Shown: positions 25,386 to 34,186 of the stretch, in pieces
Layout of the letters: each line of letters opens with the position of its first letter
Position numbering within the stretch: position 1 is the stretch's first letter
Assembly: GCA_934096405.1 (NCBI GenBank)
Contig: CAKOLW010000005.1
Location: 1 to 63,893, forward strand
Length of the DNA: 63,893 nt
Direction of reading: 5' to 3'
Source of the DNA: an uncultured Bacilli bacterium
Lineage (GTDB): Bacteria > Bacillota_I > Bacilli_A > RF39 > UBA660
Translations under genes and position numbers: made by a program
Notes under the pieces: generated by a model
Seen by the model: the letters and a program-made list of their open reading frames with translations, nothing else
What the model was told of the DNA's origin: nothing
Database searches by the model: none

Positions 25386-27559
25386 TAGCAAGTGTATTAA
25401 TTGAATATAGTGTTAAATCATTAGATAAGACTTTTGATTATTTAGTGCCTAATAGTTTAGTAAATGAAATTAAAGTTGGTCAAAAAGTTTTAGTGCCTTT
25501 TGGGGTAAAAGAAGTTGAAGGCTTTGTAATGGGATTCAAAAAAGAAAAAGAAGATGATTTAGAATATAAATATATTATAGATATTGTAGAAAAAGATTTT
25601 TGTTTAAATGAAGAATTAATTAAATTAGGTAAATATGTTAAAGAAACAACTTTATCTACATTAATTAGTGCTTATCAATCAATGTTTCCTAAAGCATTAA
25701 AAGCATCAAATAAAACCAATATTGGATTAAAAACTAAAAGTTTAGTTTATTTAAATAATGAAGTTGATATAGATAAGTTTATTGAAAGCAATAAAAGAAA
25801 AAAACGACAAGTTGAGATTGTTAAGTTATTAAGAGAAAAGAAAGAAATAGAAAGAAAAGAAATTAATTCAACATCTTTAAGAGAACTTATAGAAAGTAAT
25901 ATTGTTTTAGTTAAAGAAGTTGAAGAGTTAAGAAAAGTTGATTATATAGAGAGTAAAAAAGAAGATATTATTTTGACTGAATCACAGAAAGAATGCTTGA
26001 ATGAAATTAAAAATAGTACAAATAATAAAGTTTTATTATATGGTGTTACTGGAAGTGGTAAGACTGAAATATATATTAATTTAATTAAATCATATTTAGA
26101 AGATAATAAAAGTATTATTATGCTTGTTCCTGAGATTAGTTTGACTCCACAGATAGTTAGTAGATTTAAGAGTGAGTTTGGAAGTAGCGTTGCAGTATTA
26201 CATAGTGCTTTATCTGAAGGTGAAAAATATGATGAGTATAGAAGAATAGTAAGAGGAGAAGTAAATATAGTAGTGGGTGCTAGAAGTGCAGTTTTTGCAC
26301 CTATTAAAAATATAGGTTTAATTATTATAGATGAGTGTGGAAGTCCATCGTTTAAGCAAGATGTTAATCCAAAGTATAATGCTATAGATGTTGCTTTTAA
26401 AAGAGCTGAATACAACAATTCTCTGGTACTTATGGGAAGTGCTACACCTTTATTAGAACAGTTTGCTAGAGGAGAAAAGGGAGTATTTAAATTAGTTAAA
26501 TTAACTGAAAGAGTTAGTAATAAATTACCTTTTATTAAAACTATTGATATGAACGAGGAAGTTAAAAAAAGAAATTTTACTATTAGTAGTGAACTCAAAG
26601 AAAAAATAAATGACAGATTAAATAAACATGAACAAGTAATATTATTATTAAATAGAAGAGGTTATTCAACATTTATGAGTTGCTCTTCGTGTGGATATGT
26701 TTGGAAGTGTCCTAATTGTGATATATCATTAATTTATCACAAGACATCTAATAATTTAAGATGTCATTATTGTGGATATACTACTACAATGAGCAAAGTA
26801 TGTCCTAGTTGCAAAGAAGAAGCAGTAAAAGATTTAGGTATGGGCACTGAAAAATTAGAAAGTATAGTTAAAGAGATGTTTCCAAATTCTAAAGTAATAA
26901 GAATGGATTTAGATACTACTTATAGAAAAGGGTCTCATCAGAAAATTATAGAAAGCTTTAAAAATCATGAATATGATATTTTGATAGGTACACAGATGAT
27001 ATCTAAAGGGCTTAATTTTAGAGATGTTAGTTTAGTTGGAGTAATTAATGCTGATGCATCACTTAATATTCCTGATTTTAGAAGTGGAGAGAGAACTTTT
27101 GAATTATTAATGCAAACTTCTGGAAGATGTGGTAGGTATGAACTTGATGGAGAAGTTTTAATACAAACTTATAATAAAGATAATTATGTTTTTGATAGTT
27201 TAAAAAAACAAGATTATGTTGATTTTTATAAAAAGGAAATGAAGATTAGAAAAGAATTAAAGTATCCGCCTTATTATTATATGGTTTCTATAAAAATAGT
27301 TAGTAATAATTATGAGATGGCTAGAGATGAAAGTAATAAGGTTAAAAAGTATCTTGATAAAAATTTAAGTGATAATTTTATCGTACTTGGTCCTTCTACT
27401 GCGAGTATATTTAAATTAAAAAATAATTATTATTTTCAAATATTAATTAAGTATAAAAAAGAAGAAAATTTAATGAGTGTTTTAAGTGAGTTAAATGATT
27501 TATATACTAGTGATAGGGTTAAACTTGATATTAATATAAATCCTTTAAATCTAATCTAA
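25382..27559 (+). CDS. priA: Primosomal helicase PriA
   Basis: 725 residues. N-terminal DNA-binding domain (IEYSVKSLDKTFDYLVP), Walker A YGVTGSGKTE, DEXH-like box IIIDECGSPSFKQ (the usual E-H is C-G, a common variant in low-GC relatives cannot be excluded), zinc-binding cysteines CSSCGYVWKCPNCDISLIYH...CHYCG...CPSC, and helicase motifs TPLLEQFARGE, LGMGTEK, IGTQMISKG. It restarts replication forks at stalled sites. ATG 25382 overlaps the upstream stop; fmt follows after 37 bp. Confidence 0.95.
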   Translation: MIASVLIEYSVKSLDKTFDYLVPNSLVNEIKVGQKVLVPFGVKEVEGFVMGFKKEKEDDLEYKYIIDIVEKDFCLNEELIKLGKYVKETTLSTLISAYQSMFPKALKASNKTNIGLKTKSLVYLNNEVDIDKFIESNKRKKRQVEIVKLLREKKEIERKEINSTSLRELIESNIVLVKEVEELRKVDYIESKKEDIILTESQKECLNEIKNSTNNKVLLYGVTGSGKTEIYINLIKSYLEDNKSIIMLVPEISLTPQIVSRFKSEFGSSVAVLHSALSEGEKYDEYRRIVRGEVNIVVGARSAVFAPIKNIGLIIIDECGSPSFKQDVNPKYNAIDVAFKRAEYNNSLVLMGSATPLLEQFARGEKGVFKLVKLTERVSNKLPFIKTIDMNEEVKKRNFTISSELKEKINDRLNKHEQVILLLNRRGYSTFMSCSSCGYVWKCPNCDISLIYHKTSNNLRCHYCGYTTTMSKVCPSCKEEAVKDLGMGTEKLESIVKEMFPNSKVIRMDLDTTYRKGSHQKIIESFKNHEYDILIGTQMISKGLNFRDVSLVGVINADASLNIPDFRSGERTFELLMQTSGRCGRYELDGEVLIQTYNKDNYVFDSLKKQDYVDFYKKEMKIRKELKYPPYYYMVSIKIVSNNYEMARDESNKVKKYLDKNLSDNFIVLGPSTASIFKLKNNYYFQILIKYKKEENLMSVLSELNDLYTSDRVKLDININPLNLI

Positions 27560-27596
27560 TATTTGATAAAATATACATAAGAAAGGTGTTAATGTT

Positions 27597-28529
27597 ATGA
27601 AAGATAAAAAAGTAATATTTATGGGTACTCCTGATTTTGCAGTACCTGTGTTAAGAAAATTAATTGAAGAAACTAATGTTGTTTTAGTTGTCACTCAGCC
27701 TGATAAAATGGTGGGAAGACATCAAGAAGTAATGTATACACCTATAAAAAAGGTTGCTTTAGAAAATAATATAACTGTGTTTCAGCCAAATAATATTAAA
27801 GAAGATAATAAAATTATTTTTGATACAGATGTAGATATTATTGTGACTTGTGCATTTGGTCAATTTATACCTGAAAGTATTTTAGAATTTCCAAAGTATA
27901 AAAGTATTAATGTTCATGCATCACTTTTACCTAAATTAAGAGGAGGAGCACCTTTGCATAAATGTTTAATAGATGGTTACAAGAAAACTGGTATTACAAT
28001 TATGTATATGACTAAGGGAATGGATACTGGAGATATAATTAGTCAAGAGAGTATTGATATAAATATTAATGATAATGTTGGAATTATTCATGATAAGTTA
28101 AGTGTAATTGGTGCAGATTTATTAATTAAAACATTACCTAGTATATTTGAAGGCACTAATAAAAGAATAAAGCAAGATGAAAATGAAGTTACTTATGCAT
28201 ATAATATAAGTCGTGAAGAAGAAAAACTTGATTTTAGTAAAAGTAGTTTAGAAGTACATAACCAAATAAGAGGTCTATATCCATATCCTGTAAGTTACAC
28301 TATATTTGATGGAAATATCATAAAGATATGCGTATCAGAATTAAATGATTCAACTATTGGAAAATCTGGGGAAATAACTAAAGTGACTAAAGATGGTATT
28401 ATAGTTAAGTGTAGTGACAAAAGTATATTAATAAAAAAATTAAAACCTAGTGGTAAAAAAGAAATGAATAGTATAGATTTTGCCAACGGTTATGGAAAAG
28501 AAAAATTAATTGGGAGAGTATTTGAATGA
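27597..28529 (+). CDS. fmt: Methionyl-tRNA formyltransferase
   Basis: 310 residues. IFMGTPDFAVPVL, VTQPDKMVGRH, the formyl-THF binding SINVHASLLPKLRGGAPLHKCLIDG, TGITIMYMTKGMDTGDII, and the C-terminal tRNA-binding domain. It formylates initiator Met-tRNA. The usual neighbours def and rsmB are not in this cluster. AAAGGTG precedes ATG. The next gene overlaps by ATGA. Confidence 0.95.
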   Translation: MKDKKVIFMGTPDFAVPVLRKLIEETNVVLVVTQPDKMVGRHQEVMYTPIKKVALENNITVFQPNNIKEDNKIIFDTDVDIIVTCAFGQFIPESILEFPKYKSINVHASLLPKLRGGAPLHKCLIDGYKKTGITIMYMTKGMDTGDIISQESIDININDNVGIIHDKLSVIGADLLIKTLPSIFEGTNKRIKQDENEVTYAYNISREEEKLDFSKSSLEVHNQIRGLYPYPVSYTIFDGNIIKICVSELNDSTIGKSGEITKVTKDGIIVKCSDKSILIKKLKPSGKKEMNSIDFANGYGKEKLIGRVFE

Positions 28530-29260
28530 ATGATGTAGAGAAAGAAGAACAAAGAAAAAGGTTAATTAAAATTGGTATTTATGTTGGTGTATTTGTATTA
28601 GCTTTTATTATTTTAAAAATAGAAAGTTTAACTAGTTCTAAAAATAATGATAGAGACAATGATAAGCAAGTTACTTCAGATAAAATTGAAGTAGTTGACA
28701 ATATACTTAAAATATCTCAAAATAGTTATGAAGAAAATGTATTTTTAACTATGGACGATGATGCATTAACATTAGAATTTCAAAAAACTGATAATATAAT
28801 TGTTGGTTCTAAAAAGTATCATGGTGAAACAATAACTTTTATAAACAAGGATAGTCAATATTATAAAGTCGACGAAGAAAGCCAATCATTAGTCCCATTA
28901 ACTGATTTTGTTGACTTTAATTATGATAAAACTTTTATGGAATTATCTAATATTAAATTATTATTAAATAAGAGTAATTCTCCTGTTGTAAGTGATGATA
29001 AGGTAAGTTATAAGTATACTCTTAAAGATATTTTGCCAATATATAATAATTATAATAGTACAACATATATAGATTTAGGAAAAGGAAATATTACATTAGA
29101 TATTTATTATAAAGATAAATCTTTAGATTATATTTTAATAGATACAACTGATTTATATAATAAAATAAATGATAAAGAATTGAATCAAGTTCTTTATAAA
29201 ATATTTATAAAACAAGCTGATGCTGAAGATACTACTTGGTTAGAAAATTTATTAAAATAA
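28526..29260 (+). CDS. Single-pass membrane protein of unknown function
   Basis: 244 residues. A short basic cytoplasmic tail, one helix (about 14-32, IGIYVGVFVLAFIILKI), then an outside domain rich in Asp/Lys/Asn with YKYTLKDILPIYNNYN. I recognise no family. It overlaps fmt by ATGA and is the last gene of the priA-fmt operon before the terminator at 29402. Confidence 0.7.
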   Translation: MNDVEKEEQRKRLIKIGIYVGVFVLAFIILKIESLTSSKNNDRDNDKQVTSDKIEVVDNILKISQNSYEENVFLTMDDDALTLEFQKTDNIIVGSKKYHGETITFINKDSQYYKVDEESQSLVPLTDFVDFNYDKTFMELSNIKLLLNKSNSPVVSDDKVSYKYTLKDILPIYNNYNSTTYIDLGKGNITLDIYYKDKSLDYILIDTTDLYNKINDKELNQVLYKIFIKQADAEDTTWLENLLK

Positions 29261-29330
29261 ATATCTAGTTTTGTCGATTTTAATGAATTTTATTAATATA
29301 AGTTATATTATATATTTGAGGTGAAGATAA

Positions 29331-29426
29331 ATAGACGAAATAGATAAAATTTATGATGAAATAATTGATAAATTAACTTTGTCAATTATTGAAACTAGGA
29401 GGAAATTTAAGGATAACACTTAAATT
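29331..29426 (+). other. Possible 31-codon ORF with ATA start, or mutated remnant
   Basis: GAGGTGA (29318-29324) is followed 6 nt later by an ATA-led open frame IDEIDKIYDEIIDKLTLSII... ending in TAA at 29424-29426, inside the terminator stem. There is no ATG, GTG or TTG at the right spacing. It is either an ATA-initiated small protein or a gene killed by a start mutation. Confidence 0.3.
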
Positions 29427-29433
29427 TCTTTTT
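29402..29433 (+). terminator. Rho-independent terminator before gpsB
   Basis: GAAATTTAAG (29402-29411) pairs with CTTAAATTTC (29419-29428), followed by five T. It separates the priA-fmt operon from gpsB-rnpB. Confidence 0.85.
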
Positions 29434-29496
29434 AATACATTTTATTGACAAATGTATTATAAAATTGTAAAATTAAAATGGAAGAGGGGCAGAAGT

Positions 29497-29814
29497 ATGA
29501 TAGATGAAAAAATCCTTTTGACAACTAATGACATACTAGAAAAAGAATTTAAAATTGATGCCAGAGGATATAGGCCTCAGGAAGTTGATAAGTTTTTGGA
29601 TATTATTATTAGAGATTATACCGAATATGATAAATTAATAAATAGGTATGAAACTGAATTAAAGTCTATTTTAGCTGAAAATGCTAAATTAAAAAGCGAA
29701 CTTAGAAATTTAAGGTCTACTCTTAGTGTTGCTGAAAATAAGAGTGGTCAAACTAATCTTGATATTTTAAGAAGGCTTAGTGAACTTGAAAAAATAGTTT
29801 ATGGAGAAGAATAA
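29497..29814 (+). CDS. gpsB: Cell-division/wall-synthesis coordinator GpsB (DivIVA family)
   Basis: 105 residues. N-terminal DivIVA-type lipid-binding motif LTTNDILEKEFKIDARGYRPQEVDKFLDIIIRDY, a coiled coil (about 45-80) and a short C-terminal helix region (LDILRRLSELEKIVYG), all as in GpsB, which links penicillin-binding proteins to the division site. In-frame ATG 29452 would add 15 non-family residues; ATG 29497 follows GAGGGGC and is chosen. Its stop abuts rnpB, as in many Bacillota. Confidence 0.9.
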   Translation: MIDEKILLTTNDILEKEFKIDARGYRPQEVDKFLDIIIRDYTEYDKLINRYETELKSILAENAKLKSELRNLRSTLSVAENKSGQTNLDILRRLSELEKIVYGEE

Positions 29815-29815
29815 A

Positions 29816-30152
29816 TATCTTAGGTAAACGCTGCATATAATTATGTAGAGGAAAGTCCATACTCGCACATTGCTGAGATGCATGTAGTGATCATGCTAGA
29901 GAAAAAAATAACTCTAGGTAGCAAATGCTAACGGCTTCGAAAAAGAGAAGAACTCTCTTGATTAGATATAAAAGTGCCATAGTGACGATGTCCTTTAGGA
30001 ATAAGGGAAGTGGAACGAGGTAAACCCCATGAGCGAGAAACCCAAAATTGGTAGGGGAGTCTTCACAAATGAAATGAAAAGAGTGAAGAAGTTATTAACT
30101 AGATAAATGTTTACCACCCGTAAGGGTACAGAAAATGGCTTATTAGATATTT
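29816..30152 (+). ncRNA. rnpB: RNase P RNA, type B
   Basis: About 337 nt. Contains the universal GAGGAAAGTCCATACTCGCACA-type segment (29848-29869), GTGGAACGAGGTAAACCCC (30010-30028) and the 3' ACAGAAAATGGCTTA (30128-30142). Ends ATATCT/AGATAT close helix P1. RNase P trims the 5' leader of tRNA precursors. Exact ends are good to a few bases; the 5' end touches the gpsB stop codon. Confidence 0.95.
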
Positions 30153-30174
30153 ATTAAAATAAAGGAGAATGTCT

Positions 30175-30672
30175 GTGAAGGAAATAGGAGAAATATTTAA
30201 AGATAAAAGAGAAGAAATAGGTTTATCTGAAGAAGAAGCTGCAAAAGATATGAATATTACTATTCCACAATTAGAAAACTTAGAAGATGGTAATGTAAAT
30301 GCTTTTAAAGATATATTTTTTTTGAAAGAATTAGTAAGAAAATATGCAATTTATTTAAATGTTGATGAAGAAGAAGTTATGGAGAATTTTAATGATTTTG
30401 TCTTTGACTTTACTTCTAGAATTCCAGTAGAAGAAATAGAACAAAAAGTAAAAGAAATAGAAAAAGAAAATGATAAAGAAACTAGAAAAAAAATTAGTTC
30501 ACCGTATACTAGAAAAAAAACTAGAAAAGCTAAAATGAAGCCTGTTTATTTTTTTACAATTATTACTATAATATTAGTTAGTGTAACTTTAATTATATTA
30601 AATTCATTATTGAGTAATAGAAGGACTTTATGCAATTTAAGGAGAGTAGATACTTATGAATTTACCAAATAA
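30175..30672 (+). CDS. RodZ-like HTH membrane protein
   Basis: 165 residues. Cytoplasmic HTH domain (IGEIFKDKREEIGLSEEEAAKDMNITIPQLENLEDGN), a charged linker and one membrane helix near the C-terminus (about 122-143); only a few residues lie outside. RodZ normally has a longer external domain, so this is a short form. Start: GTG 30175 lies 7 nt after AAAGGAG, whereas ATG 30169 is only 1 nt after it. It overlaps pgsA by 17 bp; HTH_25 protein plus pgsA is a common pair in Bacillota. Confidence 0.75.
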   Translation: MKEIGEIFKDKREEIGLSEEEAAKDMNITIPQLENLEDGNVNAFKDIFFLKELVRKYAIYLNVDEEEVMENFNDFVFDFTSRIPVEEIEQKVKEIEKENDKETRKKISSPYTRKKTRKAKMKPVYFFTIITIILVSVTLIILNSLLSNRRTLCNLRRVDTYEFTK

Positions 30673-31243
30673 AATTACTGTATCAAGAATTATTTTATCA
30701 ATTTTAGTATTAGTGTTATTAATTTTTCCATTAGAAAAAATAGGAATTAATATGTCTACTGTTGTTATTGCTGGAAAGGTACAAGTTGATTTGAAATATT
30801 TTATATGTGGTTTTTTATTTTTAATTGCAAGTGTTACTGATTTTATTGATGGTCATATTGCTAGAAAATATAATATGGTTACTGACTTAGGTAAAGTTAT
30901 GGATGCGATTGCTGATAAGATATTAGTTAATGGGGTATTAATTATTTTAGCTAGTCAAGGATTTATTAATGTTATTATTCCAGTTATAGTTATTAGCAGA
31001 GATACTATTGTTGATTGTATTAAAATGGTTGCTGGCAATAAAAAAGGTGCTGTAGGAGCAAGTATTGCTGGTAAAATTAAAACTATATGTATGATGACTG
31101 GTGTTACATTGATGTTATTTTATAATTTACCATTTGAATTAATTGGATTTAGATTGGCTGATATTTTGATTATGTTAGCAACTGTTTTATCTGTAATAAG
31201 TGGTGTACAATATTATTTAAATTATAAGGATTGTTTAATATAA
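30656..31243 (+). CDS. pgsA: CDP-diacylglycerol-glycerol-3-phosphate 3-phosphatidyltransferase
   Basis: 195 residues. The CDP-alcohol phosphotransferase motif DGxxARxxxxxxxxGxxxDxxxD is present as DGHIARKYNMVTDLGKVMDAIAD. Four to five membrane helices; opens NLPNKITVSRI as PgsA does. It commits CDP-DAG to phosphatidylglycerol. AAGGAGAG precedes ATG 30656. Confidence 0.93.
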   Translation: MNLPNKITVSRIILSILVLVLLIFPLEKIGINMSTVVIAGKVQVDLKYFICGFLFLIASVTDFIDGHIARKYNMVTDLGKVMDAIADKILVNGVLIILASQGFINVIIPVIVISRDTIVDCIKMVAGNKKGAVGASIAGKIKTICMMTGVTLMLFYNLPFELIGFRLADILIMLATVLSVISGVQYYLNYKDCLI

Positions 31244-31262
31244 GGCGTTAAGCCTTTTTTTC
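31242..31262 (+). terminator. Rho-independent terminator after pgsA
   Basis: AAGGC (31242-31246) pairs with GCCTT (31252-31256), followed by a T-rich run. Confidence 0.8.
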
Positions 31263-31354
31263 TTTTGTTTAACTATTGACATAACTTAAATACTTTAATA
31301 AAATTGAGGTGCAAGCGTTGCTTGTAAGACTATAATAATAAATAAATGTTTTTG

Positions 31355-31405
31355 AATACATTTGTTCGAAAAATTGTTGACAAAATAAAAAAATAATTGT
31401 AAAAT
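31355..31405 (+). promoter_or_regulatory. recA promoter with LexA-like box
   Basis: TTGACA (31377-31382), 17 bp, TAAAAT (31400-31405). Just upstream, AATACATTTGTTCG (31355-31368) matches 10 of 14 positions of the Gram-positive LexA/DinR site CGAACATATGTTCG, with one half-site (GTTCG) intact. SOS control of recA is therefore likely but the site is degenerate. Confidence 0.6.
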
Positions 31406-31428
31406 TATATTGTAAGTAGGAGGACAAA

Positions 31429-32469
31429 ATGATAAAGAATACAAAAACAGAGGAAAAAGATAAGGCATTGGCACAAGTATTACAAGATATTGAAAAACAA
31501 TTTGGTAAAGGTGCTATTATGAAATTAGGGGAAGATGGAGTTAAAGATATAGATGTTGTATCTTCAGGAAGTCTTGCACTTGATATTGCTTTGGGTGTAG
31601 GAGGTTATCCTAAAGGAAGAATAATTGAAATATATGGACCAGAGTCAAGTGGTAAAACAACATTCGCATTACATGCTATAGCTGAAGTTCAAAAAACTGG
31701 TGGAAGAGCTGCTTTTATTGATGCTGAACATGCTTTGGATCCGGTTTATGCTAAGAATTTAGGTGTTGATATTAATAATTTGTTATTAAGTCAACCTGAT
31801 ACTGGTGAGCAAGCATTAGAAATATGTGAAGCACTTGTTAGAAGTGAAGCAATGTCTATTATAGTAATAGATTCAGTGGCAGCATTAGTACCGCAAGCTG
31901 AAATTGAAGGAGAAATGGGAGACTCACACGTTGGATTACAAGCTAGACTTATGAGTCAAGCATTAAGAAAATTATCTGGGGCTATTAATAAAACTAATAC
32001 TATATGTATATTTATTAATCAATTAAGAGAAAAAGTTGGAGTTATGTTTGGTAATCCTGAAACTACTCCTGGTGGAAGAGCACTTAAGTTTTATTCATCT
32101 ATTAGACTTGATGTAAGACGTGCTGAACAAATTAAAGTTGGAACAGAAGTTATTGGTAATAAAACAGTAGTTAAAGTTGTTAAAAATAAGGTTGCTCCAC
32201 CATTTAAAACTGCTGAAGTTGAAATTATGTATGGACAAGGTGTAAGTCATGAAGGAGAACTTGTTGATATTGCAAGTAATTTAGATATTATTGAAAAGAG
32301 TGGAGCTTGGTATTCTTATAAAGGAGAAAAAATAGGACAAGGTAAAGAAAATGTAAAAGCAATGTTAAAAGAAAATAAAGTATTGTTAGACGAGATAGAA
32401 GAAAAAGTTAGACAACATTATTCATTCAAGTCTTCTGATAAAAAAGAGAAGAAGGAAGAAAGCAAATAA
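31429..32469 (+). CDS. recA: Recombinase RecA
   Basis: 346 residues, full length. Walker A IYGPESSGKTTF, SVAALVPQAEIEGEMGDSHVGLQARLMSQALRKL (L1 region), INQLREKVGVMFGNPETTPGGRALKFYSS (L2 region), and an acidic/basic C-terminal tail. Central strand-exchange protein and SOS coprotease. AGGAGG precedes the ATG. Confidence 0.98.
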   Translation: MIKNTKTEEKDKALAQVLQDIEKQFGKGAIMKLGEDGVKDIDVVSSGSLALDIALGVGGYPKGRIIEIYGPESSGKTTFALHAIAEVQKTGGRAAFIDAEHALDPVYAKNLGVDINNLLLSQPDTGEQALEICEALVRSEAMSIIVIDSVAALVPQAEIEGEMGDSHVGLQARLMSQALRKLSGAINKTNTICIFINQLREKVGVMFGNPETTPGGRALKFYSSIRLDVRRAEQIKVGTEVIGNKTVVKVVKNKVAPPFKTAEVEIMYGQGVSHEGELVDIASNLDIIEKSGAWYSYKGEKIGQGKENVKAMLKENKVLLDEIEEKVRQHYSFKSSDKKEKKEESK

Positions 32470-32470
32470 A

Positions 32471-32508
32471 AAAGAACAGGTATGACTATAAGTCTTTACC
32501 TGTTCTTT
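32471..32508 (-). terminator. Terminator for the minus-strand kinase-like gene
   Basis: AAAGAACAGGTA (32471-32482) pairs with TACCTGTTCTTT (32497-32508). The A-run to its left gives the U tract on the minus strand. The right arm lies inside the end of the minus-strand gene. It may also slow recA transcripts, but has no plus-strand T run. Confidence 0.75.
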
Positions 32509-33379
32509 GCTTATAAACTAAATGATGGGCTTGATATGCATTTTTAATTGGTATGTTATCTAAGTATGGTAGTATAGTTTCATTGTCTCCATTACAATAA
32601 ATTTTTTCGATTGTATTTAATAAATCTTTAGGAAAACCTAAATCTTCTAGGTAGTTTATGTAGTTATAAAATTGTTCTATGGTAAGCATGTACATCTTTG
32701 TCTTTGAAATAGTATTTAAAAACATTATTATATAACAGTACAAATCAGTGTTTCTTGATGGAATCTGATAGCCATTCTCATCTTCTTTATATTTCATTGG
32801 AAATTCAGATATAATTGGATTTAAAAATAAATATTTTGATGGAAAATATATTTCATTAGTTAAACATGCACTGTCTAAATCACAAACTCTTAAATTTCCT
32901 TTACCATCTATAATAAAATTTGCTTCATGCATATCTCCTAAATAAAAATGATAAGGAAAATCTTTTATACTTTTCAATTTTTCTAGTATAATTCCAACAT
33001 CTGTTAGATAATTTATTTTATCTTCTAAAGTGTTTTTACTATCTTTTAAAAATGTGCTTAAGTTTGTTGACTTTTCTATGAATGGCATTATTGGACCTAA
33101 AGCATTTCCAGCAAATACTCCTAGACCATCAAGTGTGATTAATTCAGGTACTTGTCCATTTAAAATATCTCTATATTGTAATAGAATATTGATATTGTAA
33201 AGTTTTTTGCTAAAAGAAATATCTTCATTATTGTAGTAAACTTTAAATAATTTTCTTTCTTTTTTACTTCTTTCACTTCCAATTAGATATAACTTTGCTT
33301 CTGTATTTGGTATTTCTTTTCCTGGATTATATTGTTTAAGTTTATTATACTGAGAATTAGTTAGTGACATGATTTTCAT
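32486..33379 (-). CDS. Protein kinase-like / phosphotransferase-fold protein
   Basis: 297 residues. The catalytic-loop-like YLGDMHEANFIIDGKGNLRVCDLDSACL (H-x4-N and D-x-D) and the preceding hinge-like segment match the protein-kinase/APH fold; a glycine-rich loop is not obvious. Substrate unknown. It has its own promoter (33406-33435, minus strand) and AAGGGGG ribosome site. Confidence 0.65.
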   Translation of the reverse strand: MKIMSLTNSQYNKLKQYNPGKEIPNTEAKLYLIGSERSKKERKLFKVYYNNEDISFSKKLYNINILLQYRDILNGQVPELITLDGLGVFAGNALGPIMPFIEKSTNLSTFLKDSKNTLEDKINYLTDVGIILEKLKSIKDFPYHFYLGDMHEANFIIDGKGNLRVCDLDSACLTNEIYFPSKYLFLNPIISEFPMKYKEDENGYQIPSRNTDLYCYIIMFLNTISKTKMYMLTIEQFYNYINYLEDLGFPKDLLNTIEKIYCNGDNETILPYLDNIPIKNAYQAHHLVYKQRTGKDL

Positions 33380-33405
33380 AAATGATTTCCCCCTTAGATA
33401 GTTAA

Positions 33406-33435
33406 ATCATACCATATAAAGTACAAAAAGTCAAA
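33406..33435 (-). promoter_or_regulatory. Promoter of the kinase-like gene
   Basis: On the minus strand, TTGACT is followed after about 18 bp by TATGAT, upstream of the AAGGGGG ribosome site. Confidence 0.6.
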
Positions 33436-33436
33436 C

Positions 33437-34075
33437 TTACTCAAAATAATAAAGTAATTTAATTCTTCTACCTTTAGTTTCTATTAAGCCTTCAACTTTC
33501 ATATTGCTTAGTTCTCTTGTCATTGCAGATCTGTTAACAGCTAAATAATCGGCAAGGTCTGTATAACTAAATGGTAAATAAATTATTCTAGAACCATTTT
33601 TTCTACTAACCATGTTAAAGTATGCAAGTAGTTTATCTCTTGTACTTTTATTAGTTAGGACTTCTATTCTGTCATTGTTTTTAGATATTTTTTCAAATAG
33701 TATTTTATTTAAATTTTTTAAAAATTGTGTATAATATGATAATCTATTTTCATCAAAATTTATTATGTTATCAAAATCAAAAATAAGTAAAGAAACATCT
33801 TCTGTTGTACGTATTTCGTATTCATTATTTGTTATTGCTGAATAGGTTGTACCAAATACACTCCCTTCATCTAATTTTTCAATTATTGTACGTGAACCAT
33901 TGCTGTCAATCCTAGTAATTATAAGGCTTCCGGCGGTTATTACACAAATAATATTATCTCTTTTAAAACTATCTAATATGGTCATATTTTTCTTGTAGTT
34001 TATAGTGTACGTTTCTAAATATGATAAAAGTTTTTCTTTGTTTTTACCTGTAATTCCATTAAATAAATTTTCCAT
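33437..34075 (-). CDS. Crp/Fnr-family transcriptional regulator
   Basis: 212 residues. Cyclic-nucleotide-binding-like beta roll (about 25-120, with GSLIITRIDSNGSRTIIEKLDEGSVFG) and C-terminal winged helix with YTDLADYLAVNRSAMTRELSNMKVEGLIE. It has no cysteine cluster for an Fnr iron-sulfur centre. The long frame extends upstream to 34288, but ATG 34075 follows AGAGGTG and starts the folded domain; the extension overlaps nrdD. Divergent from nrdD with a palindrome between them (34117-34130), so it probably controls both. Confidence 0.85.
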   Translation of the reverse strand: MENLFNGITGKNKEKLLSYLETYTINYKKNMTILDSFKRDNIICVITAGSLIITRIDSNGSRTIIEKLDEGSVFGTTYSAITNNEYEIRTTEDVSLLIFDFDNIINFDENRLSYYTQFLKNLNKILFEKISKNNDRIEVLTNKSTRDKLLAYFNMVSRKNGSRIIYLPFSYTDLADYLAVNRSAMTRELSNMKVEGLIETKGRRIKLLYYFE

Positions 34076-34116
34076 CTTTACACCTCTAAGTATAATTTTA
34101 TCAAATAATGTAAAAA

Positions 34117-34130
34117 GTTGCAATTGCAAC
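34117..34130. promoter_or_regulatory. Palindromic operator between Crp/Fnr gene and nrdD
   Basis: Perfect palindrome GTTGCAATTGCAAC. For nrdD, a TATAAT (34153-34158) without a good -35 puts the start near 34165 and the palindrome centre near -41.5, the class II activator position of Crp/Fnr proteins. On the other strand TTGCAA, 17 bp, TAAAAT forms a promoter for the regulator whose -35 lies in the palindrome, so binding would repress the regulator. Confidence 0.6.
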
Positions 34131-34186
34131 ATTGAATATAAAATATATCGTGTATAATGAGATTTAGAAAAGGTAGGAGGAGTTAC

